Shown: in pieces, positions 26,001 to 34,306 of the stretch | Numbering within the stretch: position 1 is the first letter of the stretch | How the letters are laid out: the number at the start of each line of letters is the position of its first letter | NCBI GenBank assembly: GCA_003931895.1 | Contig: RRZV01000048.1 | Coordinates: 1 to 42,456 of the forward strand | DNA length: 42,456 nucleotides | Direction of reading: 5' to 3' | Origin: Mesohalobacter salilacus | Lineage (GTDB): Bacteria; Bacteroidota; Bacteroidia; Flavobacteriales; Flavobacteriaceae | The notes under the pieces: generated by a model | What the model was told of the DNA's origin: nothing | The model's input: the letters and a program-made list of their open reading frames with translations, nothing else | Database searches by the model: none | Translations under genes and position numbers: made by a program

Positions 26001-26573
26001 GACGAAGCTATTACCACACCAACTGAAGAATCCGTAAGACGAGCCATGGCGATTCAGTTGATTATCAATAAAGAATTGGGCTTAGCTAAAAATGAAAATC
26101 CAATACAAGGTTCATTTATCATTGAAGAATTGACAGACTTGGTAGAAGAAGCTGTATTGATGGAATTTGATCGTCTAACAGAACGCGGTGGCGTTTTAGG
26201 GGCCATGGAAACCATGTATCAGCGAAGTAAAATACAAGAAGAAAGTTTGCATTATGAAACACTTAAACACAATGGCGATTTTCCCATTATAGGGGTGAAT
26301 ACATTTTTAAGCAGTAAAGGTTCACCAACGGTCAAGCCAAGAGAAGTTATTCGTGCGACAGAAGATGAAAAGGAAAATCAAATTAAAAATTTAAAAAATC
26401 TGCATAAAACTTATGAAGATAGGGCAGAAGACCTATTAGAAAATTTAAAAAATGCCGCTATTAAAAATGACAATATGTTTGACAGCTTGATGGAAGTCAC
26501 TAAATATTGTTCCTTAGGACAAATAACGGACGCCTTATTTGAAGTTGGCGGACAGTATAGACGCAATATGTAA
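23070..26573 (+). CDS. icmF: Fused B12-dependent acyl-CoA mutase with G-protein chaperone (IcmF type)
   Basis: A 1167-residue fusion. From the N-terminus: a cobalamin-binding domain (about 10-140; FDGHDAAIN with the cobalt-ligand His25), a linker (about 141-220), a MeaB-like GTPase (about 221-480; P-loop [12 protein letters not shown] 223-234, [24 protein letters not shown]), and a mutase TIM barrel (about 550-1100; [45 protein letters not shown]). IcmF interconverts isobutyryl- and butyryl-CoA; related fusions act on other acyl-CoAs, so methylmalonyl-CoA mutase family is the safe name. The frame opens two codons earlier at TTG, but the ATG at 23070 is preferred. The linker contains repeat-like, palindromic DNA read in frame (separate entries). 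Gene stands alone. Confidence 0.92.
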   Translation: MQQPEIYKPQHKVRIVTAASLFDGHDAAINIMRRIIQSTGVEVIHLGHDRSVDEVVNCAIQEDANAIAMTSYQGGHNEYFKYMYDLLKEKNATHIKIFGGGGGVILEEEIKELMDYGITRIYSPDDGREMGLQGMINDLVKASEAPLNLPKGEKSVPSNYDGSWLKKMSSNEVLESLKKKEVTTISRLISLAENNQEVYKKVFPSGESRDFGIDGASSVPILGITGTGGSGKSSLVDELVRRFLVDFDDKTLAIISVDPSKRKTGGALLGDRIRMNAINSPRVYMRSLATRQSNLALSKYVQDAVEVLKAAQFDMIILETSGIGQSDTEILDHSDASLYVMTPEFGAATQLEKIDMLDFADLVAINKFDKRGAKDALRDVKKQYQRNHNLWDTDLDSLPVYGTIASQFNDPGMNILYKKIMDCMEEKASSQLKSNYEISDEMSEKIYIIPPKRTRYLSEIAENNRSYDEDVEKQVKVAQRLYGIYTTLVSTANASSLNLNSNGIDEDDLESYVTSENKDFIELLKSEFDKVKMDLNPYHWEKILEWDKVQKRYQDDVYSFKVRDKEIKIETHTESLSHLKIPKVALPKYKAWGDLLKWMLQENVPGQFPYTAGLYPFKRTGEDPTRMFAGEGGPERTNRRFHYVSHGLPAKRLSTAFDSVTLYGSDPDYRPDIYGKIGNAGVSICCLDDAKKLYSGFDLANPMTSVSMTINGPAPMLLGFFMNAAIDQECEKYIKEKGLEKEIESKIKEIYKDKGTERPVYHGEMPEGNDGLGLMLLGVTGDQVLPKEVYEKIKQETISVVRGTVQADILKEDQAQNTCIFSTEFALRLMGDVQESFIKNKVRNFYSVSISGYHIAEAGANPITQLALTLSNGFTYVEYYLSRGMDINKFGPNLSFFFSNGIDPEYAVIGRVARRIWAKAMKEKYKANPRAQMLKYHIQTSGRSLHAQEIDFNDIRTTLQALYAVYDNCNSLHTNAYDEAITTPTEESVRRAMAIQLIINKELGLAKNENPIQGSFIIEELTDLVEEAVLMEFDRLTERGGVLGAMETMYQRSKIQEESLHYETLKHNGDFPIIGVNTFLSSKGSPTVKPREVIRATEDEKENQIKNLKNLHKTYEDRAEDLLENLKNAAIKNDNMFDSLMEVTKYCSLGQITDALFEVGGQYRRNM
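23502..23530 (+). repeat. Palindromic repeat read in frame inside icmF (first)
   Basis: The stretch contains TCTCCCC (23513-23519) and GGGGAGA (23523-23529), a perfect 7-bp stem with a three-base loop, preceded by CCCCTCTTAA. It encodes [10 protein letters not shown] at residues 145-154, in the linker between the cobalamin and GTPase domains. From memory, the CCTCTTAATCTCCCC.AAGGGGAGA form is a common repeat in Bacteroidetes genomes, mostly between genes. The frame is kept across it. Confidence 0.65.
23676..23707 (+). repeat. Paired palindromic hairpins read in frame inside icmF (second)
   Basis: Two hairpins lie back to back: TTCCCC-TCA-GGGGAA (23676-23690) and ATCCCGA-GACT-TCGGGAT (23690-23707). 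They encode [16 protein letters not shown] (about residues 202-217), just before the GTPase P-loop. The ATCCCGA..TCGGGAT hairpin resembles one seen widely between genes in Bacteroidetes (from memory). The frame remains open. Confidence 0.65.
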
Positions 26574-26574
26574 G

Positions 26575-26706
26575 CAGAGAACCAACTTTTGTGTGCAAAA
26601 GTTGTGTGAATCGCTTATCCTGAGCGAAGCCGAAGGATCTCAGAGAACCAGTTTTTTTGAGAAGATTTGTACAGACTGCTTACCCCGAGCGCAGTCGAGG
26701 GGTTTT
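26575..26706. repeat. Two diverged copies of a 66-base unit with REP-like cores
   Basis: Unit one (26575-26640) starts one base after the codon following the icmF stop, and unit two (26641-26706) follows directly. Both begin CAGAGAACCA and end with related cores: ATCCTGAGCGAAGCCGAAGG in the first, CCCCGAGCGCAGTCGAGGGG in the second. Unit one also contains a perfect hairpin CAACTTTTG-TGTG-CAAAAGTTG (26583-26604). No T run follows, so a terminator role is doubtful. The remaining bases to 26836 are AT-rich and hold nothing recognised. Confidence 0.7.
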
Positions 26707-26836
26707 TGAGTAATAAATATTTATATCAAAAGTTGGAAGAATAACCTATCTCTTGGCAAATAGTATATTTTTATTTCCAGTAAAAAAGTATAATTGCATT
26801 TAAAAAAATAATGATTATTAGAAATCCAAAAAAGTA

Positions 26837-27478
26837 ATGTCATTTCAACCTATTTTAAGTTTTTATCAAAACAAGTTTGATTATCGCAGTATTGATTTAT
26901 CGGAAGATACGCTTATAAAATATAAGGTAGATGTAGCAAACCATTTTTCTTTAATAGAATATCTTGAAAAAGTTAAATCTAAAGCAGATGTTGAAGTGCT
27001 CTATGGAGGCTATCTTGAAAAACGTTCATTATATAACCAAAAAGATTTATTTCAACACCAAAACAAACAACGAAATATTCACTTAGGGATTGATTTTTGG
27101 GCTGAAGCTGGCGAAGATATATTATGTCCGTTTGATGGTGTTGTTCATAGTTTTGCCAATAACAAGGGATTTGGAAACTATGGACCGTGTATTATTTTGA
27201 AACATAATAAAAACCAAGAAGACTTTTATACGCTCTATGGGCACTTGAATAGAGAAAGTCTTTTGAATATAGAAGTTGGTGAATTCATAAAACAAAATCA
27301 AGTTTTTTGTAAACTAGGTGAAGTTGATGAAAATGGAGGTTATGTTCCACATCTTCATTTTCAAATAATAAAAAATATCGAAAATTTTAAAGGAGATTAT
27401 CCTGGCGTTTGTCATGCTGGTGATTTACAATATTATAAAGCAAATACAGTAAATCCAGAAGAGTTCTTGGATTTGTAA
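26837..27478 (+). CDS. M23-family (LytM) metallopeptidase without signal peptide
   Basis: A 213-residue protein with a C-terminal M23 domain (about 78-180). Zinc-ligand and catalytic residues are visible: HLGID (His82, Asp86), YGHL (His136) and HLHFQ (His172, His174). M23 enzymes usually cut peptidoglycan cross-bridges outside the cell, yet the N-terminus (MSFQPILSFYQNKFDYRS) is not a signal peptide and no earlier start adds one. It may be cytoplasmic, use another route, or have a non-wall substrate. It is followed after 26 bases by a DDAH-like hydrolase and then ctlX, all on the plus strand. That suggests a link with peptide, arginine or citrulline breakdown, but this is inference. Confidence 0.85.
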   Translation: MSFQPILSFYQNKFDYRSIDLSEDTLIKYKVDVANHFSLIEYLEKVKSKADVEVLYGGYLEKRSLYNQKDLFQHQNKQRNIHLGIDFWAEAGEDILCPFDGVVHSFANNKGFGNYGPCIILKHNKNQEDFYTLYGHLNRESLLNIEVGEFIKQNQVFCKLGEVDENGGYVPHLHFQIIKNIENFKGDYPGVCHAGDLQYYKANTVNPEEFLDL

Positions 27479-27504
27479 TTTTTTAAAACTCATAAAACTA
27501 ATAA

Positions 27505-28416
27505 ATGAAACTAAATGTCAAAGACGAAACCTCACGGTTAAGAAAAGTCATATTTGGTCGAGCAGATTCTAATGGATCTATTCCAAAATTAGAAGAAGCC
27601 TACGATCCAAAATCTATCCAACATATTAAAAACGGTAATTATCCAAAAGAAGATGATATGGTTAAAGAAATGGATGAAGTTTTAGAAGTATTTAAAAAAT
27701 ACAACGTTGATGTATATCGTCCAGAATTACTAAAAAACTGCAATCAAATATTTTCAAGAGATATTGCTTTTGTAATTGAAGATAAAATTATCAAGTCAAA
27801 TATACTACCAGACCGAGATAAAGAAATTGAAGCTATAAGATATATATTAGATCAAATTCCACAGGAAAATTTAATAAAGCTTCCTGATGAGGCTCATATA
27901 GAAGGTGGCGATGTTATGCCACATAATGACTACATTTTTATAGGAACTTATCGCAGCGCAGATTATTCGGACTATATCACGGCAAGAACAAATATGCAAG
28001 CTGTAATGGCCATAAAAGAACTATTTCCTAATAAAAAAGTAAAGTCTTTTAATTTAAGAAAAAGTAATACCGATCCGTATAACAACGCTTTACATTTAGA
28101 CTGTTGCTTTCAACCTGTAGGTGAAAAATATGCTATTCTACACCAAAACGGATTTCTTGAAGAAACTGAATATCAGTGGTTAGTTGATTTTTTTGGAAAA
28201 AACAATATTTTTGAAATTTCTGCAGAAGAAATGTATGAGATGAATTCTAACATATTTTCAATAGACAAAGACGTTGTGATTTCAGATGCGTCGTTTATGC
28301 GTTTAAACCAATGGTTGAGAAGCAAAAACATTATTGTAGAAGAAGTGCATTACAGAGAAATTGCCAAGCAAGAAGGTTTATTGCGTTGTTCTACATTACC
28401 TTTGCAAAGAGACTGA
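27505..28416 (+). CDS. Dimethylarginine dimethylaminohydrolase / arginine deiminase family protein
   Basis: A 303-residue protein of the guanidino-group modifying superfamily (pentein fold). Key motifs are FSRD (83-86), EGGD (133-136), HLDC (197-200) and LRCSTLPLQRD with the probable nucleophile Cys295, close to the C-terminus as in this family. These enzymes hydrolyse or transfer the amidino carbon of arginine-like substrates. The substrate here (arginine, methylarginine or citrulline-like) cannot be fixed from motifs. The gene is 12 bases before ctlX, a second member of the same superfamily, and 26 after an M23 peptidase. No signal peptide, so cytoplasmic. Confidence 0.87.
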   Translation: MKLNVKDETSRLRKVIFGRADSNGSIPKLEEAYDPKSIQHIKNGNYPKEDDMVKEMDEVLEVFKKYNVDVYRPELLKNCNQIFSRDIAFVIEDKIIKSNILPDRDKEIEAIRYILDQIPQENLIKLPDEAHIEGGDVMPHNDYIFIGTYRSADYSDYITARTNMQAVMAIKELFPNKKVKSFNLRKSNTDPYNNALHLDCCFQPVGEKYAILHQNGFLEETEYQWLVDFFGKNNIFEISAEEMYEMNSNIFSIDKDVVISDASFMRLNQWLRSKNIIVEEVHYREIAKQEGLLRCSTLPLQRD

Positions 28417-28428
28417 AATTGAAGACTA

Positions 28429-29361
28429 ATGAAACAATCTACAGATAAAATTTTAATGATTAGACCCGTGGCTTTTGAAATGAATAAAGAAACGGCAGTC
28501 AATAATTATTTTCAAAAAACTTTAAACTTGAAAACCGATGAGGTTAATACAAGAGTTCAAAAGGAGTTTGATGATTTTGTAAAAGTTTTACAATCTGCTG
28601 GGATTCATGTCTTTGTTTACGAAGATATAGCCGATTTAAAAACTCCAGATTCTATATTTCCAAACAATTGGATTTCATTTCACGAAAATGGAAACATAGT
28701 CCTATATCCGATGTTTGCTGAAAATCGACGTCGCGAAAGACGACAAGATATTTTAGAAGGTTTAGAGAAAAAAGGCTTCCAATTTCATCAAGTTTACGAC
28801 TATACAGCAGCTGAAGATGAAAATGTATTTTTAGAGGGCACAGGTAGTTTAATTTTAGACCGAGAAAACAGAAAAGCTTATTGTGCGTTATCTCCAAGAG
28901 CTAATGAAGAATTATTATTTGAGTTTTGTGAAGATTTTGAATACTTACCCATTCCGTTTAAAGCCTACCAAACTGTTGATAACAAAAGATTGCTAATTTA
29001 TCATACTAACGTTATGATGTGCGTTGGGACTGATATTGCTGTAGTTTGTTTTGATAGTATTGATGACAAAGCTGAAAAAAAATTATTGAGTAAAAGTTTA
29101 AAGGAAGACGGTAAAACCATTATTGAAATTTCTGAAAAACAACTTGAAGCTTATGCGGGAAACATGCTTGAAGTTCAAAATGAAAAAGGAGATAAGTTTT
29201 TAGTGATGAGTACACAAGCTTATGAGAGCTTGAATGAAACTCAAATTCAAAATATAGAGCAACATCTCAAAATTTTACACAGTCCTATAAACACTATTGA
29301 AACTTTAGGTGGCGGTAGTGCGCGTTGTATGATGGCTGAAATTTTTAATGATAAAGCATAA
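28429..29361 (+). CDS. ctlX: Citrulline hydrolase CtlX
   Basis: A 310-residue pentein-fold enzyme. CtlX, first described in Francisella, hydrolyses citrulline to ornithine, carbon dioxide and ammonia. Features are MIRPVAFEMN at the start, PNNWISFH (78-85), VLYPMFAENRRRERR (91-105), EGTGSLILDR (136-145), YHTNVMMCVG (191-200) and GGGSARCMMAEIF with the probable nucleophile Cys300. Length and motif order fit CtlX better than amidinotransferases. It is the last gene of the M23-DDAH-ctlX run; a stem-loop shared with the converging capB gene starts 4 bases past its stop. With the DDAH-like gene it could channel arginine-type substrates to ornithine. Confidence 0.87.
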   Translation: MKQSTDKILMIRPVAFEMNKETAVNNYFQKTLNLKTDEVNTRVQKEFDDFVKVLQSAGIHVFVYEDIADLKTPDSIFPNNWISFHENGNIVLYPMFAENRRRERRQDILEGLEKKGFQFHQVYDYTAAEDENVFLEGTGSLILDRENRKAYCALSPRANEELLFEFCEDFEYLPIPFKAYQTVDNKRLLIYHTNVMMCVGTDIAVVCFDSIDDKAEKKLLSKSLKEDGKTIIEISEKQLEAYAGNMLEVQNEKGDKFLVMSTQAYESLNETQIQNIEQHLKILHSPINTIETLGGGSARCMMAEIFNDKA

Positions 29362-29364
29362 AAA

Positions 29365-29390
29365 ACCTCAAATTCACAAGGATTTGAGGT
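29365..29390 (-). terminator. Terminator between converging ctlX and capB
   Basis: ACCTCAAAT (29365-29373) and ATTTGAGGT (29382-29390) form a perfect 9-bp stem with an eight-base loop. On the minus strand it is followed by a T run, placing it as the capB terminator. On the plus strand the tail is weak (CTTC), but it may still slow ctlX read-through. Confidence 0.75.
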
Positions 29391-29415
29391 CTTCAAGAAT
29401 ATCTATAAGTAAATA

Positions 29416-30666
29416 TTACCCTTTCATGACTTCTTGAGCCATACGTTTGTATATGCCTTTTTCAAGCTTTTCTCTAATGGCAGAAAACGCTACTAAGGTT
29501 TCTTCAATGTCTTGCATAGTATGCGTTGCCGTTGGAATCATTCTCAGCAAAATTAATCCTTTTGGAATAACAGGATAAACTACAATAGAGCAAAAGATAC
29601 CGTAATTTTCTCTTAAGTCTTTCACTAAAGCCATGGCTTCAGGTATGCTGCCTTTTAAGTAAACAGGTGTAACACAACTAGTTGTTGTGCCGATATCAAA
29701 TCCTCGTTTTTTAAGTCCACCTTGAAGCGCATCAACGTTTTCCCACAACTTGTCTTTAAGTTCAGGCATACTTTTTAGCATTTCTAAACGTTTTAAAGCG
29801 CCTTCTACTAGTGACATTTGTAGAGATTTAGCAAACATTTGTGAACGCATATTGTACTTCAAATAATCTATAATTTCTTTATCAGCAGCAATAAATGCCC
29901 CTGTGCTTGCCATAGATTTGGCAAAAGTGGCGAAATAGACATCAATACCATCTTGAACGCCTTGTTCTTCACCAGCGCCTGCACCCGTTTTACCCAATGT
30001 TCCGAAACCGTGAGCATCATCAACAAGCAGTCTGAAGTTGTATTTCTCTTTAAGCTCAACGATTTCTTTGAGCTTACCTTGTTCGCCACGCATTCCAAAA
30101 ACACCTTCTGAAATAAATAAAACACCGCCACCAGTTTGTTCAGCAAGTTTTTCAGCTCTAGCGAGGTTGAGTTCAATACTATCTAAATCATTGTGTCGAT
30201 AAGTGAACCGTTTTCCTAAATGTAAGCGAACACCATCTATAATACAAGCATGAGCATCAACATCATAAACAATCACATCATCTTTACCGACTAAAGCATC
30301 AATCGTTGATAAAATACCTTGGTAGCCAAAATTAAGGACGTAAGCTGCTTCTTTTTGGACAAATTTAGCTAATTCGTCTTGAAGTTTTTCGTGAAGTTCT
30401 GTGTGGCCGCTCATCATTCTAGCACCCATAGGATAGGCACTTCCGTATTTTTTAACGGCTTCTTCATCGGCTTTTCTTACTTCGGGATGATTGGCTAAAC
30501 CTAAGTAATCATTGACACTCCAAGTGATGACTTCTCGTCCTTGAAATTTCATTCTATTACTGATTTGGCCTTCCAACTTTGGAAAGACAAAATAGCCTTC
30601 TGCTTGGTCGGCCCATTTTCCTAAAGGTCCTTTATCTCTGTAAATTTTTGAAAATAAATCTCTCAT
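29416..30666 (-). CDS. capB: Cysteate C-fatty acyltransferase of sulfonolipid synthesis
   Basis: PLP-dependent alpha-oxoamine synthase that condenses cysteate with an acyl thioester to 3-dehydrocapnine. The 416-residue protein starts MRDLFSKIYRDKGPLGKWA, then shows NDYLGLANHP, YPMGARMMSGHTELHEKL, DAHACIIDG with the ring-stacking His (139), DDAHGFGTLG (216-225) and the PLP lysine in TFAKSMASTGAF (Lys250). It strongly resembles, from memory, the Flavobacterium johnsoniae enzyme Fjoh_2419, shown to be needed for capnine and efficient gliding. Glycine C-acetyltransferase or serine palmitoyltransferase are the alternative names for this fold. The frame starts two codons earlier at an ATG (30672); the ATG at 30666 fits homologues. 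It follows capA by about 45 bases, which supports the call. Confidence 0.85.
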   Translation of the reverse strand: MRDLFSKIYRDKGPLGKWADQAEGYFVFPKLEGQISNRMKFQGREVITWSVNDYLGLANHPEVRKADEEAVKKYGSAYPMGARMMSGHTELHEKLQDELAKFVQKEAAYVLNFGYQGILSTIDALVGKDDVIVYDVDAHACIIDGVRLHLGKRFTYRHNDLDSIELNLARAEKLAEQTGGGVLFISEGVFGMRGEQGKLKEIVELKEKYNFRLLVDDAHGFGTLGKTGAGAGEEQGVQDGIDVYFATFAKSMASTGAFIAADKEIIDYLKYNMRSQMFAKSLQMSLVEGALKRLEMLKSMPELKDKLWENVDALQGGLKKRGFDIGTTTSCVTPVYLKGSIPEAMALVKDLRENYGIFCSIVVYPVIPKGLILLRMIPTATHTMQDIEETLVAFSAIREKLEKGIYKRMAQEVMKG

Positions 30667-30711
30667 GTGCATTTGGTTTTCAAACTAACTGTCTAAATTA
30701 ATTATTTATTT

Positions 30712-31761
30712 TTATATTTTGTTAAATTCTTTAACTTTTTTGCTTTCGTTTTCAGATTCTGATTCTAAAAAGCCTTGAGTTTTCATCCAATTATCACTGT
30801 AAATTTTACTCATATATCGTGAGCCGTGATCTGGAAAAATAATCACAACATGGCTGTTTTCATCAAATTCTCCATCCGCATCTAACTGGTAGGTACCCTG
30901 CATAGCGGCACCACTTGTATAGCCAACAAACATACCTTCTGTAACAGCAATTTTTCTCGCCATTAAAGCACTGTCTTTGTCGGTAACTTTTGTGAATTTA
31001 TCAATCACTTCAAAATCTGTAGCGGTTGGAATTAAATTTTTACCTAAACCTTCAATTTTGTATGAATAGATTTCATTTTTATCTAATTCACCTGTTTCAT
31101 GGTATTTTTTTAGAACCGAGCCATAGGCATCAATACCAAGTATTTTAATATCCGGATTTTGTTCTTTTAAATATCTCGCTGTTCCAGAAATCGTTCCGCC
31201 TGTACCACTGCAAGCCACAAGGTGGGTGATTTTACCTTTCGTTTGTTTCCAAATTTCTGGTCCCGTTGATAAATAATGGGCTTCAGTATTCAATTCATTA
31301 AAATATTGATTGATATAAATTGATGGCTTGATTTCTTGATGAAGTTTTTTAGCAACTTCGTAATAAGAACGCGGATCTTCTGGAGCTACGTCCGAAGGAC
31401 AGACATGGACTTCTGCCCCCATAGTTTTGAGTAAGTCAATTTTATCTTGAGATGATTTTGAACTTACAGCTAAAATACATTTATAACCTTTGATGGCCGC
31501 AGCCATAGCAATGCTAAATCCTGTATTACCACTAGTGGTTTCTATAATGGTATCGCCTGGTTTTAAAAGACCTTTTTTTTCTGCATTATTGATAATGTGT
31601 AAAGCAATTCTATCTTTGGCCGAATGTCCTGGGTTTTGAGCTTCGTATTTAACGTGAAATTGACCTCTTAATTGTTCGGTAATTCGGTTCAATTTAACAA
31701 GTGGCGTACAGCCAATTAAGGTCAATAAATTTTCGTGCGTGTTGAGATACTCATCAGCCAT
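30712..31761 (-). CDS. capA: Cysteate synthase (cysteine-synthase family) of sulfonolipid synthesis
   Basis: PLP enzyme of the cysteine synthase/cystathionine beta-synthase family. CapA homologues are reported to join O-phospho-L-serine and sulfite to L-cysteate. The 349-residue protein has NPGHSAKDR with PLP Lys49, the TSGNTG loop (76-81), [11 protein letters not shown] (183-193) and [15 protein letters not shown] near the C-terminus. It has no CBS domains or heme-binding N-terminus. Ordinary cysteine synthase would also show most motifs; the choice rests on direct linkage to the capB-type acyltransferase, as the two are the first pathway steps. The third enzyme, a dehydrocapnine reductase, is not in the window. 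Upstream 240 bases are AT-rich with no clear promoter. Confidence 0.78.
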   Translation of the reverse strand: MADEYLNTHENLLTLIGCTPLVKLNRITEQLRGQFHVKYEAQNPGHSAKDRIALHIINNAEKKGLLKPGDTIIETTSGNTGFSIAMAAAIKGYKCILAVSSKSSQDKIDLLKTMGAEVHVCPSDVAPEDPRSYYEVAKKLHQEIKPSIYINQYFNELNTEAHYLSTGPEIWKQTKGKITHLVACSGTGGTISGTARYLKEQNPDIKILGIDAYGSVLKKYHETGELDKNEIYSYKIEGLGKNLIPTATDFEVIDKFTKVTDKDSALMARKIAVTEGMFVGYTSGAAMQGTYQLDADGEFDENSHVVIIFPDHGSRYMSKIYSDNWMKTQGFLESESENESKKVKEFNKI

Positions 31762-31956
31762 AACATGATTATAATTATGCTTTTAAAAAAAGCAAGTTGC
31801 AAATTTAAAAAATATTTATCAATTAGCTTGAAAGCTTAACGTATTATAGCACGATGCAGTTTTGTTAAATTCTATTTTAATAGTATTACTTTCAATTGTT
31901 ATTAAATTCTAAATAATTTAATACCTTACTTATCATATTAGTAAAAACTATAGAAT

Positions 31957-31985
31957 AAAAAAAGCCCCAAGTCATGAGGCTTTTT
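31957..31985 (-). terminator. Bidirectional-looking terminator after usp
   Basis: AAAAAGCCCC pairs with GAGGCTTTTT around AAGTCAT with one mismatch. T runs flank the stem in both readings. It lies about 18 bases past the stop of the minus-strand usp gene at 32003. The rest of the 240-base gap to capA (31762-31956) is AT-rich and holds nothing recognised. Confidence 0.75.
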
Positions 31986-32002
31986 GTTTGAAACTAAAAA
32001 TA

Positions 32003-32833
32003 CTAAATTTTAAAAGTAATAACTGGCAGTGTAGAGTGGTTAACAACATCTTCTCCAATACTACCATTAAAGAAGTGAGATAAGCCTTTTCTGCCATGAG
32101 TTGGCATAGCAATTAAATCTGCCTTTAAAGCTTTTGCGCCATTGATGACACCGAGTTCAATAGTGTAGTCATTGTAGATTTTAATATTATCAAAATCTGA
32201 CATGCCTGCTTTGTCTAAAAAGCTATTAATTTGTTGAGTGATTTCTTCAGAACTATAAAATTGATTGCCTGGTAAATTCACATATAACAAATGTAGTTTA
32301 GCATCAAAGCTATCGGCAAAGGCTTGTGCTTTTTTGAAGGCATTTAAATTTTCTTCGTCAAAATTAGAAGCAAAAACAATGTCGTTAATCTCAAGTTGTT
32401 CAAGCTCTTGTTTAACAACTAGAACGGGGACGTTAGAATGTCTCACTACTTTTTCAGTGTTGGAACCAATTAAAATTTCATCAATTCCACTGGCACCATT
32501 TGATCCCATGACGATAAAGTCTATGTTTTCTTTCTCTTGAAGCTCTTTAATGGCCATTCTAGGCGAACCAACTTCTACAGTATCTATAACTTTCAAACCT
32601 TCAAGATAGGGTTTGTCTAAAAACTTTGAAAAGCGTTTTTTAGCCATTTTCATAAAGAAAATAATTTGTTCGTCATTGACGTTAAATTGTTCAGTACCAA
32701 ACAAAGTTTCGGCCATTTCAACAACATGTAGGACGTAAAGTTCACCATTATTCTTTCTCGCCAATTCAGCTGCTACTTTTAAAGCATTTTCTGCTGGCTT
32801 TGAAAAATCGACAGGTATTAAAATTTTTTTCAT
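32003..32833 (-). CDS. Universal stress protein, two tandem UspA domains
   Basis: A 276-residue cytoplasmic protein with two UspA folds (about 1-142 and 150-276). The first carries the ATP-binding pattern VMGSNGASGIDEILIGSNTEKVV; the second ends MPTHGRKGLSHFFNGSIGEDVV, also matching G-x2-G-x9-G-S. Tandem Usp proteins respond to energy or oxygen limitation and sense nucleotides. It starts 18 bases after hemN in the same direction, so both are probably one message. The pairing with oxygen-independent heme synthesis suggests a low-oxygen response. Specific role not known. Confidence 0.92.
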   Translation of the reverse strand: MKKILIPVDFSKPAENALKVAAELARKNNGELYVLHVVEMAETLFGTEQFNVNDEQIIFFMKMAKKRFSKFLDKPYLEGLKVIDTVEVGSPRMAIKELQEKENIDFIVMGSNGASGIDEILIGSNTEKVVRHSNVPVLVVKQELEQLEINDIVFASNFDEENLNAFKKAQAFADSFDAKLHLLYVNLPGNQFYSSEEITQQINSFLDKAGMSDFDNIKIYNDYTIELGVINGAKALKADLIAMPTHGRKGLSHFFNGSIGEDVVNHSTLPVITFKI

Positions 32834-32851
32834 TGTATTAGGTTTTTAAGG

Positions 32852-34204
32852 TTAAATAGTCATTGAAAATAATTGGGTATTCGGTTTTTTTCGCAAAAGT
32901 CTTACATCAAAAGCCATACAAATATTTCTGATAAACGCTTTTGAAGTATCAAATACTTTAATATGGTTATTACTAATTTCTATCAAGTCATCATTGATAA
33001 AAGTTTGTAGGTTGTCGTGAATGAGTTGAAGGGTTTTAATATTCAAGTTAGTATTTGTCAAATTCGTTTCAAATTTTGTCATTAAATTTAAGATATGTTG
33101 ACGAATTTCAAGATCTTCTTGTGTTAAAATATGACCTCTAAATATAGGTATTTTATTTTTACGGATTTTATCGTAATAGTCCTCTAATGTTTTTTCATTT
33201 TGAGCAAAGCCAAACCATGCGTCGCTAATAGATGATACACCAAGCCCAATAAGGTGTTGAGTTTGTTGTGTGGTATAACCCATAAAGTTTCTATGTAAAG
33301 TTTTGTTTTGTCTAGCTTGACATAATTCATCATCAGCTAAAGCAAAATGATCCATGCCAATTTCCTGATAACCGTTGTCTTCTAACATCTGTTTGCCTAA
33401 TTCATACTGTAGCCTTTTGGTTTCAGCATCAGGCAGGTCAGAATCTTTAAAACCGCGTTGACCGTTACCCTTTATCCACGGCGTATGAGCATAGCTGTAA
33501 AACGCGATGCGGTCGGGCTTGAGTTGGATGGTTTTTTGAATGGTGTTCAAAATATGCTCAACCGTCTGAAACGGCAAACCATAAATCAAGTCATGCCCTA
33601 CAGAGGTGTAACCAATTTGTCTTGCAGTTTCTGTCACATATTTTACATTTTCAAAACTTTGAATGCGGTGAATGGCTTTTTGAACAGATTCATTATAGTC
33701 TTGAATGCCATAGCTTACACGATTAAAATGATACTCATGCAAAACTTTTAAATGTTCAAATGTGGTATTGTTAGGATGACCTTCAAAGCTAAACGCTGCA
33801 TCTTTTGTGATATAAGTACGTTCTAAAATACCTTTCAATAGAGCAGAAAGATTTTCAGGTGAAAAAAATGTTGGCGTGCCACCACCAAGGTGAATGTCTT
33901 TAACTGTGAGTTTATGTCCATAAACATTGGTGTATAAGTCTAACTCTTTTAAAAGGGCTTTGATATAGGGTTTTTCAACAAGATGTCTTTTAGTAATTCG
34001 TTTATTGCAGGCACAAAATGTACATAAGCTTTCACAAAACGGCAAATGGATATAAAGGCTAATGGGGTCATTAGGGTGAGCTGAACTTTTTACAGTAGAT
34101 AACCATCGATTATATGAAAATGACTCGTCATCCCAGTATGGCACTGTAGGATAACTGGTGTATCGTGGACCTGCAACGTTGTATTTTTTGATTAAATCTT
34201 GCAT
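32852..34204 (-). CDS. hemN: Oxygen-independent coproporphyrinogen III oxidase
   Basis: Radical SAM enzyme that decarboxylates coproporphyrinogen III to protoporphyrinogen IX without oxygen. The 450-residue protein has the cluster motif C57-x3-C61-x2-C64 followed by Cys66 (CESLCTFCAC), the preceding YIHLPFC, GGGTPTFF, and the HemN-specific C-terminal helical domain. An N-terminal GPRYTSYP is typical of true HemN, distinguishing it from HemW (heme chaperone), which lacks this and the CxC cysteine. It leads the hemN-usp unit. Upstream are a TAnnTTTG box and, further out, a Crp/Fnr-like palindrome. Confidence 0.94.
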   Translation of the reverse strand: MQDLIKKYNVAGPRYTSYPTVPYWDDESFSYNRWLSTVKSSAHPNDPISLYIHLPFCESLCTFCACNKRITKRHLVEKPYIKALLKELDLYTNVYGHKLTVKDIHLGGGTPTFFSPENLSALLKGILERTYITKDAAFSFEGHPNNTTFEHLKVLHEYHFNRVSYGIQDYNESVQKAIHRIQSFENVKYVTETARQIGYTSVGHDLIYGLPFQTVEHILNTIQKTIQLKPDRIAFYSYAHTPWIKGNGQRGFKDSDLPDAETKRLQYELGKQMLEDNGYQEIGMDHFALADDELCQARQNKTLHRNFMGYTTQQTQHLIGLGVSSISDAWFGFAQNEKTLEDYYDKIRKNKIPIFRGHILTQEDLEIRQHILNLMTKFETNLTNTNLNIKTLQLIHDNLQTFINDDLIEISNNHIKVFDTSKAFIRNICMAFDVRLLRKKPNTQLFSMTI

Positions 34205-34209
34205 TATAG

Positions 34210-34231
34210 TTTTGTTTGCTAAACAAAATTA
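34210..34231 (-). promoter_or_regulatory. hemN promoter -7 box and leader palindrome
   Basis: On the minus strand TAATTTTG (34231-34224) matches TAnnTTTG exactly. Overlapping and following it is a perfect 8-bp inverted repeat, TTTTGTTT (34210-34217) and AAACAAAA (34221-34228) with centre GCT, ending six bases before the ATG. Such a repeat on the core promoter and leader could be an operator or a weak hairpin covering the start. Confidence 0.45.
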
Positions 34232-34306
34232 ATCCAACGATAGGCTTTTAAAAATGATTTTGCTCATATAAGTCGAAGATAAAACAGAAGTTAAATTCCA
34301 ACATAC

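Noticed and set aside
29868-30176. Open frame of 102 codons inside capB
   Set aside because: It overlaps conserved PLP-enzyme sequence on the same strand in another frame and shows no family pattern.
30712-31761. Plain cysteine synthase (CysK)
   Set aside because: Motifs allow it, but linkage to the cysteate acyltransferase gene makes cysteate synthase the better call; not fully excluded.
32852-34204. HemW (heme chaperone) instead of HemN
   Set aside because: The GPRYTSYP start and the fourth cysteine in CxxxCxxCxC favour HemN.
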